Shown: piece by piece, positions 57,203 to 64,000 of the stretch
Layout of the letters: the number at the start of each line of letters is the position of its first letter
Position numbering within the stretch: position 1 is the first letter of the stretch
Assembly (NCBI RefSeq): GCF_001500315.1
Contig: NZ_LLER01000010.1
Coordinates: forward strand, 186,001 to 250,000
Source: Staphylococcus auricularis
Lineage (GTDB): Bacteria > Bacillota > Bacilli > Staphylococcales > Staphylococcaceae
Length of the DNA: 64,000 nucleotides
Reading direction: 5' to 3'
Notes under the pieces: generated by a model
What the model was told of the DNA's origin: nothing
The model's input: the letters and a program-made list of their open reading frames with translations, nothing else
Databases searched by the model: none
Made by a program: the position numbers and the translations under genes

Positions 57203-57568
57203 ATGAATGACAAATTAAGACAGATTATTACTATTGAACGTACCTTGAGCCAGTTGAGACAAACTTTGAAATTTAATTTTAAAATGACGCTAGAAGAATT
57301 TATTTTACTGTACCATGTGTATGAAAATGAAAAATTAAGTGGGAAAGCATTAAGGGATACACTTCATTTTGAGCTCATGTGGGATATGAGTAAAATTGAT
57401 GTACTGATTCGTAAAGTATACAAAAAAGAATTGGTCGCAAAGATGCGATCTGAAACCGATGAACGTCAAGTTTATTATTATTTTGAACCAGCACAAAAAT
57501 CATTTTTTGTTGAAGTGGTTGAAAAAATTGAGCAAAACGATGACCACATTTTAGCAGAAATCGTGTGA
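57203..57568 (+). CDS. sarV: SarA-family regulator SarV
   Basis: A 121-aa winged-helix regulator of the SarA family, whose S. aureus homologue affects autolysis. Helices LRQTLKFNFKMTLEEFILLYHV and a wing with the DER motif RSETDERQVYYYF. Identification relies on its length and its place next to moaA, as in S. aureus. AGGAGGA site before the ATG. Confidence 0.8.
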   Translation: MNDKLRQIITIERTLSQLRQTLKFNFKMTLEEFILLYHVYENEKLSGKALRDTLHFELMWDMSKIDVLIRKVYKKELVAKMRSETDERQVYYYFEPAQKSFFVEVVEKIEQNDDHILAEIV

Positions 57569-57723
57569 GAATCGCTTAAACACCCATCAACAGTCCACAT
57601 TTTAAAAGAATAGTAGCATGAAATCATTCTGCTTAATTAAACATGGATTGAGTCATAAAGGAAAACAACAGCAAAGTTTGATACCATGAAAGTAAGTAGA
57701 TGAAAAAAGGGAGGCTCGGCGTC

Positions 57724-58239
57724 ATGTTGCCACTGAAATTAGACCACATCATTCACTATGTTCAAAAATTACCTGATTTCAAGTTCCCAGGGAATTTGCT
57801 CAAGATTCATCCAGGTGGGAAACACGAACAACTCGGGACGTTTAATCGCTTAGTTTACGTCGAAAATGCATATTTAGAATTGTTAGATGTATATAAAACT
57901 GAGCAACTGCAAAAGATTGTCAAAACAGAAGAAGGGCGGGTTACATTCCCATCGCAAATTGTGCAAGATCACTTCCACCAAGGCTTTAAATCAATCGCCT
58001 TTCAAACGGATGACATTGATCAAGTGAAAGCAGACTTAGAATCGAGAAATGTCGAAGTCATTGGCCCTGTGAATATGGAACGGGTAAATAAAAAAGGCGA
58101 GAAAATTAAATGGAGATTATTATATTTAGCTGATCCAGATTACCGAGTTAAACCGCCCTTTTTTATCCAATGGAACGAACCTAATGACGTGAGAGAGCAA
58201 CAACTCAGTCAATTAAGACAACCTTTAAAATTCGTATGA
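57724..58239 (+). CDS. VOC/glyoxalase-like protein, N-terminal part
   Basis: A 171-aa piece with a glyoxalase-type fold starting LDHIIHYVQKL and continuing to PPFFIQWNEPNDVREQQL. It ends in TGA at 58237-58239. The next frame starts at ATG 58236 and carries an 80-aa stretch that looks like the missing C-terminal half of the fold (WFDMQVVEENEQYTDL; TVVLQDTSATDPYT). Related staphylococcal proteins, as I recall, are ~255-270 aa in one frame. ATG 57724 has GGGAGG upstream. Function unknown. Confidence 0.65.
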   Translation: MLPLKLDHIIHYVQKLPDFKFPGNLLKIHPGGKHEQLGTFNRLVYVENAYLELLDVYKTEQLQKIVKTEEGRVTFPSQIVQDHFHQGFKSIAFQTDDIDQVKADLESRNVEVIGPVNMERVNKKGEKIKWRLLYLADPDYRVKPPFFIQWNEPNDVREQQLSQLRQPLKFV

Positions 58240-58478
58240 TTGGTATTAATAGTTCTGAAAGAGCACATACAGTTGCTAAATGGCAAACGTGGTTTGATAT
58301 GCAAGTGGTTGAAGAAAACGAGCAATATACCGATTTGAAACTGAATAATGACGACATCATTTTCCGCATCTTTGTCGCGGATCATTCAGGTTATCAAACT
58401 GTCGTGCTACAAGATACAAGTGCGACTGATCCATATACGATTAATATCCGTGGTGCGCAGTATCGTTTCGAAGTTTGA
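58236..58478 (+). CDS. VOC/glyoxalase-like protein, C-terminal part
   Basis: An 80-aa frame overlapping the previous one by ATGA. It has no ribosome site of its own apart from coupling. It ends in NIRGAQYRFEV, a typical fold end. Most likely the rest of the VOC gene after a single-base frameshift; a two-subunit arrangement through coupled translation is the alternative. Confidence 0.6.
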   Translation: MIGINSSERAHTVAKWQTWFDMQVVEENEQYTDLKLNNDDIIFRIFVADHSGYQTVVLQDTSATDPYTINIRGAQYRFEV

Positions 58479-58656
58479 TTTTATATCAATGAAAAAAGAT
58501 GTTTCAACAGTGGGCGATTGCCGGGTGAATTCCGTTCAGTAAGAAGCGATGTTTCGATTGGAAAGTGAGCCATTTTTCATAGACGTTTCAACGTGAAAGA
58601 TTGATAATGAGCTTGTATAATATAGATAATGTAATGAAAAAGGAGATACAAATTTT

Positions 58657-59913
58657 ATGGAGAAAATGAATATCACGAACCAAGAGCATGATGCTTTTGT
58701 TAAATCTCATCCACAGGGAGATTTATTACAATTAACGAAATGGGCTGAAACAAAGCAACTGACTGGTTGGTATTCAAGACGTGTTGCTGTAGGTGAACAT
58801 GGAAAAATTAAAGGTGTAGGACAACTACTCTTTAAAAAAGTACCTAAGCTTCCATATACGCTTTGTTACGTATCCAGAGGGTTTGTGACGGATTACTCAG
58901 ACAAAGAAGCCCTCAAAACGCTATTAGAAGAAACAAAAAAAGTTGCGAAAGCAGAAAAAGCTTATGCGATTAAAATAGATCCATATGTTGAAGTCGAAGA
59001 GGGCGGAGAAGCATTAGAACACTTAAATGAATTAGGTTTTAAACACAAAGGGTTTAAAGAAGGACTCTCTAAAGACTACATTCAACCACGTATGGCAATG
59101 ATTACTCCAATTGATAAACCAGATGATGAAATTATTCAAAGCTTTGAACGTCGTAACCGTTCTAAAGTACGTTCATCATTGAAACGCGGTACAACCGTAG
59201 AACGTTCTGATCGCGAAGGACTTAAAACATTCGCCCACTTGATGCAGATTACAGGTGAACGTGACGGTTTCTTAACACGAGACCTAAGCTATTTTGAAAC
59301 AATCTATGATGCGCTACATCCTGATGGCGATGCTGAATTATTCCTCGTAAAATTAGATCCGAATGAAACACTCGAAACGATTGAAAATGAGATTGCGACG
59401 TTAACAGATGAAAGAGCTAGATTAAAAGAGAAAAAAGAAGATAAACGTACAGTCAATAAATTAAACGATAATAAAACTAAATTAGATAAAGCACAACAAC
59501 GTTACGATGAAATGAAAGAGTTACAACAAAAACAACCCAATGGCATCTATCTTTCAGGTGCATTATTAATGTTCTGTGGTGAAAAAGCCTATTATCTATA
59601 TGGTGCATCTTCTAATGAATACAGAGATTACTTACCAAACCATCACATGCAATTTCACATGATGCAATATGCGAGAGATAATGGTGCAACGACTTATGAT
59701 TTCGGTGGTACGGACAACACACCAGACAAAGATTCTGAGCACTATGGTTTATGGGCGTTCAAAAAATCTTGGGGCACATATTTAAGTGAAAAAATTGGTG
59801 AATTTGACTATGTGTTAAATCGCCCACTATACATGGCAATTGAGAACGTGAAACCGAAATTGACAAAAGCGAAAATTGCATTATCTAGAAAATTGAAACA
59901 ACGTCGGAATTAA
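58657..59913 (+). CDS. fmhA: FemABX-family aminoacyltransferase (FmhA-like)
   Basis: A 418-aa GNAT-like FemX protein that uses aminoacyl-tRNA to modify peptidoglycan interpeptides. Features: LLQLTKWAETKQLTGW, RRNRSKVRSSLKRGTTVERSD, a coiled-coil arm (ETIENEIATLTDERARLKEKKEDKR, about 245-295), then GALLMFCGEKAYYLYGASSNEYRDYLPNHHMQ and YDFGGTD. Position before the RND exporter gene and after the VOC gene fits S. aureus fmhA, recalled. Amino acid specificity (Ser/Gly) not known. AAAGGAG upstream. Confidence 0.87.
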   Translation: MEKMNITNQEHDAFVKSHPQGDLLQLTKWAETKQLTGWYSRRVAVGEHGKIKGVGQLLFKKVPKLPYTLCYVSRGFVTDYSDKEALKTLLEETKKVAKAEKAYAIKIDPYVEVEEGGEALEHLNELGFKHKGFKEGLSKDYIQPRMAMITPIDKPDDEIIQSFERRNRSKVRSSLKRGTTVERSDREGLKTFAHLMQITGERDGFLTRDLSYFETIYDALHPDGDAELFLVKLDPNETLETIENEIATLTDERARLKEKKEDKRTVNKLNDNKTKLDKAQQRYDEMKELQQKQPNGIYLSGALLMFCGEKAYYLYGASSNEYRDYLPNHHMQFHMMQYARDNGATTYDFGGTDNTPDKDSEHYGLWAFKKSWGTYLSEKIGEFDYVLNRPLYMAIENVKPKLTKAKIALSRKLKQRRN

Positions 59914-59927
59914 GGTGTTATATCTTA

Positions 59928-59966
59928 AAAGAGGCTGAGGCACAACATTGTCTCAGCCTCTTCATT
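59928..59966 (+). terminator. terminator after fmhA
   Basis: AAGAGGCTGAGGCA pairs with TGTCTCAGCCTCTT, then TCATTTAT. It belongs to the recurrent GCTGRGACA stem family. Confidence 0.83.
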
Positions 59967-60092
59967 TATGTTTTACACTTTTTAAAATCTTTCACAAATA
60001 AAATGGTTATGACTTTCAAAATATATATGCCATTCTTCCGTAAACTATGATAAGTTAAATGAGAACCAAACCTATGAAAGGAGGCGCAAACA

Positions 60093-63000
60093 TTGATAAA
60101 GAAACTATTGCAATTTTCACTAGCGAATAAATTCGCCATATTCCTCATGACAGTGTTAATTATCCTCGGTGGTGTGTACGCCAGCGTGAAGATGAAATTG
60201 GAACTTTTACCGGACGTAGAACCACCAATGATTACGGTACAAACCACAATGCCGAGTGCAACACCTGAAACCGTGAAAGATGAAATCAGCGACAAAATCG
60301 ATGATCAAGTAAGGTCGATGGCTAATGTAAGTAGTGTGAATGCGCAATCTGTTCAAAATGCGTCGTTAGTCACAATTGAATATGAAGATAAAACCAACAT
60401 GGACAAAGCTGAAAACGATCTAAAGAAAGAGTTAGATAAGATTGATTTTAGCGACGATGTACAAGAACCGGAATTAATGCGCAGTTCAATGGATGAATTT
60501 CCAATCGTAGCTTATTCTCTCACACATAATGATGGGGATTTAAAAGATACTACGCAAAAAATTAACGATGAACTCATCCCTAAATTGCAGACGATTAAAG
60601 GTGTACAAAATGCACAACTCAACGGTCAAACGAACCGAGAAGTCAGTCTGAAATTCGATAAAGCGGCTTTGAGAGAACATGGATTAACTGAAGATGGTGT
60701 TCAACAATACATAAAAAATGCTTCTGGCAAAACACCATTAGGCTTATTCCAATTCGATAATACCGAAAAATCTATTATCATCGATGGAGAATTCGAGTCA
60801 GTTAACGCCTTGAAAAACATGCAAATCCCACCACAAGCTGCGCAGAGCAGTGCGAGTGCTTCACAACAAGGAGAGAGTGGAGGGTCTGATAGTTCAGATA
60901 GTGAGGAAAGCGCATCATCGGGAGGTAGTGATAGTCAATCCGCTGCTTCATCGGCGGCATTGAGTAGTAGTGCAAGTTCAAAACTCGTTAAACTATCTGA
61001 AATCGCAGACGTGTCCGTAGGCGATGAACGTGAATCGATTTCTAAAACAAACGGTAAAGACGCTGTCATCGTTCAAATTACCAAAGCCCAAGATGCGAAT
61101 ACTGTACAAGTGGCGAATGATGTAAAAGAGAAAATGAAAGATTTTACAGATGGCCATCCAGAACTTACTCATACGAAAGTCATGGATACAGCGAAACCGA
61201 TTGAAGACTCACTCTATACTATGGTTGAAAAAGCTATACTCGGAACGATTGTTGCAGTCATTGTCATTCTCTTCTTCTTAAGAAATATTAAAACGACAGC
61301 GATTTCTATCGTTTCTATTCCGTTATCACTACTCATAGCAATGGTTGCATTGAAACTGTCAGATGTGTCATTAAACATTCTGACATTAGGTGCACTGACA
61401 GTAGCGATTGGTCGTGTGATTGATGACTCAATTGTTGTAGTAGAAAATATTTACCGACGTCTCACAGATAAAAATGAACAGTTGAGCGGAGATAAATTAG
61501 TAGTGAGCGCGACAAGTGAAGTATTTAAACCGATTATGTCTTCAACGATTGTAACGATCGTCGTATTCTTACCACTGGCTTTTGTCTCTGGTGCAGTCGG
61601 TGAGATGTTCAGACCTTTCGCGTTAGCTATCGCATTTAGTTTACTTGCATCATTACTTGTGTCTATTACTGTCGTACCTAGCTTAGGTGCAACCTTGTTT
61701 AAACATGGCGTCAAAGATAACAAAAAAGAAGAAAAACTGGGCGTCGTTGGCAGATCTTACAAATCTATCTTAAATTGGAGTTTAAACCATAAATGGATTG
61801 TCATGATTGTTTCAACATTGATTTTAATCGTGAGTATCGGGGTAGGTAGCGATAAAATTGGTACAAGCTTTATCTCTACCGGAGAAGATAAATTCATGGT
61901 CTTAACCTACACACCAGAACCAGGAGAAACAGAGCAATCAGTGTTAGACCACGCAGAACAAGTCCAAAACTATTTAAACGACAAGGATAAAGTGAAAACT
62001 GTGCAATACTCAGTAGGTGGTGCCTCACCGAATGATCCGACGGGTAGTAGTAATAGTATGGCCATCATGGTTGAATATGATAAGGACACCCCTAATTTTG
62101 ACGAAGAACCAGATAAAGTCTTAGCTGATCTAGAAGGTTACGATCATCCAGGGGATTGGAATAATCAAGACCTCGGTACAGGATCGTCAAATGACAACGT
62201 TGAAGTAAGAGTCACAGGTCCTTCAACGAAAGCCATTAGCGGTACTGTGAAAAAAGTTGAAGATATGATGAAAGAGAAAGACGGCATCGCTAGGGTGAAA
62301 TCAGATCTATCTCAAACTTATGAGCAATATGATGTAAAAGTAGATCAAGATAAAGCGACTGAAAAAGGAATTTCTGCCGCACAATTAGCACTGGTTTTAA
62401 ATGAAAATATGCCGGAACAGACGATAACAAAAGTTAAAGACAAGGGAAATTCAATCGATGTTAAAGTGAAACAAGACAAACAAAACGACTGGTCTAAACA
62501 AAAATTAGAAAATACATCGTTCCCATCACCAACAGGCGATACAGTTAAATTAGGCGATATCGCGACATTAGAACACACATCAACACCAAATAAAATCGAA
62601 ACAAAAGCAGGAGATTACACAGCTACTGTCACAGGAAAAGTAACGAATGAAGACGTTGGCGGCACATCACGTGATGTGATTGAAAAAGCGAATGCGATTG
62701 AAACTCCGAAAAATGTAAGTGTCAACGTCGGTGGAGCAACAGATGATATAGATGATGCGATTGAGCAACTATCTATTGCGATGCTTGCGGCTGTTATTAT
62801 CGTCTATCTTGTACTCGTGCTTACATTTAAAGGTGCACTTGCGCCATTTACCATTCTGTTCTCACTACCTTATACGGTAATTGGTGTTATCGCAGCATTA
62901 CTCATTACTGGAGAAACGGTTTCTGTGCCAACGATGATCGGTATGTTAATGTTAATCGGCATTGTTGTAACGAATGCGATTGTCCTGATTGACCGTGTAG

Positions 63001-63287
63001 TGAATAAACAACAAGAAGGTTTAGCGATGAAAGAAGCATTATTAGAAGCGGGTGCCACACGTATTAGACCGATCCTTATGACCGCGCTTGCGACAATTGG
63101 TGCGTTGCTACCAATGCTCTTTGGACAAGATAATTCTGTATTAATCTCTAAAGGACTCGCTGCGACAGTCATTGGTGGACTCGTATCTAGTACACTGTTA
63201 ACACTCATCGTAGTGCCTGTGATTTACGAAGTAATCTTTACATTGAAAGATAAAGTCACACGACTATTTTCACGTCAAAAAAACTAA
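60093..63287 (+). CDS. RND-superfamily exporter (AcrB/HAE1-type)
   Basis: A 1064-aa, 12-helix efflux protein with two periplasm-like large loops. It begins FSLANKFAIFLMTVLIILGG. TM4 shows VAIGRVIDDSIVVVENIYRRL with the paired Asp for proton relay. The second half mirrors this (IGIVVTNAIVLIDRVV; LEAGATRIRPILMTALATI). Start is TTG 60093 with AAAGGAGG. Residues about 249-296 form a Ser/Ala/Gly/Glu-rich linker inserted in the first loop. It has no membrane-fusion or outer-channel partner, as expected for a monoderm. Substrate unknown. Confidence 0.9.
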   Translation: MIKKLLQFSLANKFAIFLMTVLIILGGVYASVKMKLELLPDVEPPMITVQTTMPSATPETVKDEISDKIDDQVRSMANVSSVNAQSVQNASLVTIEYEDKTNMDKAENDLKKELDKIDFSDDVQEPELMRSSMDEFPIVAYSLTHNDGDLKDTTQKINDELIPKLQTIKGVQNAQLNGQTNREVSLKFDKAALREHGLTEDGVQQYIKNASGKTPLGLFQFDNTEKSIIIDGEFESVNALKNMQIPPQAAQSSASASQQGESGGSDSSDSEESASSGGSDSQSAASSAALSSSASSKLVKLSEIADVSVGDERESISKTNGKDAVIVQITKAQDANTVQVANDVKEKMKDFTDGHPELTHTKVMDTAKPIEDSLYTMVEKAILGTIVAVIVILFFLRNIKTTAISIVSIPLSLLIAMVALKLSDVSLNILTLGALTVAIGRVIDDSIVVVENIYRRLTDKNEQLSGDKLVVSATSEVFKPIMSSTIVTIVVFLPLAFVSGAVGEMFRPFALAIAFSLLASLLVSITVVPSLGATLFKHGVKDNKKEEKLGVVGRSYKSILNWSLNHKWIVMIVSTLILIVSIGVGSDKIGTSFISTGEDKFMVLTYTPEPGETEQSVLDHAEQVQNYLNDKDKVKTVQYSVGGASPNDPTGSSNSMAIMVEYDKDTPNFDEEPDKVLADLEGYDHPGDWNNQDLGTGSSNDNVEVRVTGPSTKAISGTVKKVEDMMKEKDGIARVKSDLSQTYEQYDVKVDQDKATEKGISAAQLALVLNENMPEQTITKVKDKGNSIDVKVKQDKQNDWSKQKLENTSFPSPTGDTVKLGDIATLEHTSTPNKIETKAGDYTATVTGKVTNEDVGGTSRDVIEKANAIETPKNVSVNVGGATDDIDDAIEQLSIAMLAAVIIVYLVLVLTFKGALAPFTILFSLPYTVIGVIAALLITGETVSVPTMIGMLMLIGIVVTNAIVLIDRVVNKQQEGLAMKEALLEAGATRIRPILMTALATIGALLPMLFGQDNSVLISKGLAATVIGGLVSSTLLTLIVVPVIYEVIFTLKDKVTRLFSRQKN

Positions 63288-63299
63288 AAGACTAACTAG

Positions 63300-63337
63300 A
63301 CTGTCAACAAAGCATTCGACTTTGTTGGCAGTTTTTA
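63300..63337 (+). terminator. terminator after the RND gene
   Basis: ACTGTCAACAAAG pairs with CTTTGTTGGCAGT, then TTTTT. Confidence 0.87.
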
Positions 63338-63411
63338 TACTTTAAGAAGGGGGAATATTTTAGAAGGAAATAAATCGCATGGGGTAACGCCGTTATAAAT
63401 AAGCATAAAAA

Positions 63412-63460
63412 AGGGCCTCAGTACGCAAGGAAATTTAAAAATTTAGCGCACTCAAGCCCA
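63412..63460 (-). terminator. terminator of the small membrane-protein gene
   Basis: Minus strand: GGGCTTGAGTGCG pairs imperfectly with CGTACTGAGGCCC around AATTT/AAATT, then TTTTTT. Confidence 0.72.
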
Positions 63461-63483
63461 ATAATTATTTTTAAAACATAGGA

Positions 63484-63801
63484 TTAGTATAATACCAATG
63501 TTAAAATAAGATAGATTACAAATATGATTACACTAATCATATTTAAGATATTGACACCTTTTTTGTCTTGTTTGATATATTTGAAATTGGTGATTTCAAC
63601 ATTACCGACTAATAATACTAGAACGACAAATACCCACCAGTTTACAAGAGGGAATGGTAATGTAGAAAGGGCAACTACAAATAATAATAAGACTGACATT
63701 ATAATACGTAAGATGATCGTAAAGATGGTATTCATCTTAAATATACTAATGTAGCTTACTATGAGATACAAAATAGGCAATAATATAAGATATAATTGCA
63801 T
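63484..63801 (-). CDS. small four-helix membrane protein of unknown function
   Basis: A 105-aa protein of four helices: YLILLPILYLIVSYISIF, IFTIILRIIMSVLLLFVVALS, WWVFVVLVLLVGNVEI and ILNMISVIIFVIYLILTLVLY. ATG 63801 is preferred, since AAGGA then lies 8 nt away; the upstream ATG overlaps the ribosome site. Lone gene with its own terminator. Confidence 0.65.
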   Translation of the reverse strand: MQLYLILLPILYLIVSYISIFKMNTIFTIILRIIMSVLLLFVVALSTLPFPLVNWWVFVVLVLLVGNVEITNFKYIKQDKKGVNILNMISVIIFVIYLILTLVLY

Positions 63802-63863
63802 GAATGACATCCTTTCTCGTACGATTCTAATCTTAGCATTTCACAGATCAACTGACTAGATTA

Positions 63864-64000
63864 TTAGCGCTGCTCTTTTTGTCGAATTTCTGAACGGAGC
63901 GCTGCAATCTGCTGCTCAATCGCATCTAGTTGTCGAATGAGTGGGTCCACATCTTGACCCGTAGATTCTCGCTTATCTAAGTCATCTTGTAATCTGACAT
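63864..64000 (-). CDS. C-terminal end of a coiled-coil protein, clipped by the window edge
   Basis: The minus strand is open from base 64000 to the TAA at 63864-63866 and encodes about 45 residues, ending ALRSEIRQKEQR. Heptad spacing (LIRQLDAIEQQIAALRSEI) indicates a coiled coil. The start is outside the window and the family cannot be fixed; staphylococcal DUF5327-like small coiled-coil proteins are one possibility. Confidence 0.5.
   Translation of the reverse strand, partial: VRLQDDLDKRESTGQDVDPLIRQLDAIEQQIAALRSEIRQKEQR

Noticed and set aside
1..64000. CRISPR arrays, tRNA/rRNA genes, insertion sequences, prophage or attachment sites
   Set aside because: None seen: no regularly spaced repeats, no transposase or integrase motifs, no rRNA- or tRNA-like cloverleaf recognised.

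Overview
The window looks like a chromosomal segment of a low-GC Firmicute of the genus Staphylococcus, probably a non-aureus species. The evidence is the gene content: sarR- and sarV-type regulators, an SsaA-type CHAP protein, FhuD2, FmhA, LcpC, a mupG-murQ-murP-murR operon and an RsaI-like small RNA, together with strong AGGAGG ribosome sites and A/T-rich codon use. From memory, and not checked, much of the backbone follows the gene order of the S. aureus moa/mod - fhuD2 - sarR - ssaA - fdh - glvC region. The mur operon, a four-gene amino-acid ABC transporter and a galKET operon are interspersed. I saw no rRNA, tRNA, CRISPR array, phage or insertion sequence.

Layout. 1-5 kb: the end of an M20 amidohydrolase, a stress-type SDR oxidoreductase, a frameshifted membrane protein, a SAM-I riboswitch with an NhaC-type (MetT-like) transporter, and an AHSA1 protein. 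5-11 kb: glvR/glvC (alpha-glucoside PTS) with a palindromic operator and a cre box, an orphan gene, a BASS transporter, a HAD protein that lacks its nucleophile, and small membrane proteins. 11.6-18.3 kb: an amino-acid permease, the MurNAc recycling operon and a WYL regulator. 18.5-18.7 kb: an RsaI-like sRNA behind a cre-overlapped promoter. 18.8-33.6 kb: an IMPase-like gene, lcpC, a molybdenum formate-dehydrogenase-like protein with its DUF1641 partner, a glucosaminidase, an FAD monooxygenase, a D-2-hydroxyacid dehydrogenase, an SMR pair, an opine-dehydrogenase/NhaC pair and ssaA.

34-47 kb: a DoxX-like protein, sarR, an amino-acid ABC operon, an acyl-CoA dehydrogenase-like gene, fhuD2 behind a Fur box, bioY behind a BirA-like operator, a GNAT protein, fdhD and galKET. 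47.6-57 kb: modABC, a GbsR-type regulator and a complete molybdenum-cofactor set (moeB, moaB, moaC, moeA, mobB, moaE, moaD, mobA, moaA). 57-64 kb: sarV, a split VOC protein, fmhA, a large RND exporter, a small membrane protein and a clipped coiled-coil gene.

How the genes fit together. Molybdate uptake, cofactor synthesis, FdhD sulfuration and the FdhA-like enzyme form one dispersed metabolic unit. Cell-wall turnover (MurNAc recycling, glucosaminidase, SsaA, LcpC, FmhA) is a second theme. CcpA control is a third: cre-like sites lie at glvC, mupG and the RsaI-like RNA. I found no clear candidate for a wholly new system. The points most worth a second look are the RsaI-like locus, two enzymes with altered catalytic motifs (HAD Asp to Tyr; ABC Walker A Gly to Asp), two probable frameshifts, the opine-dehydrogenase/NhaC pair and several operators.
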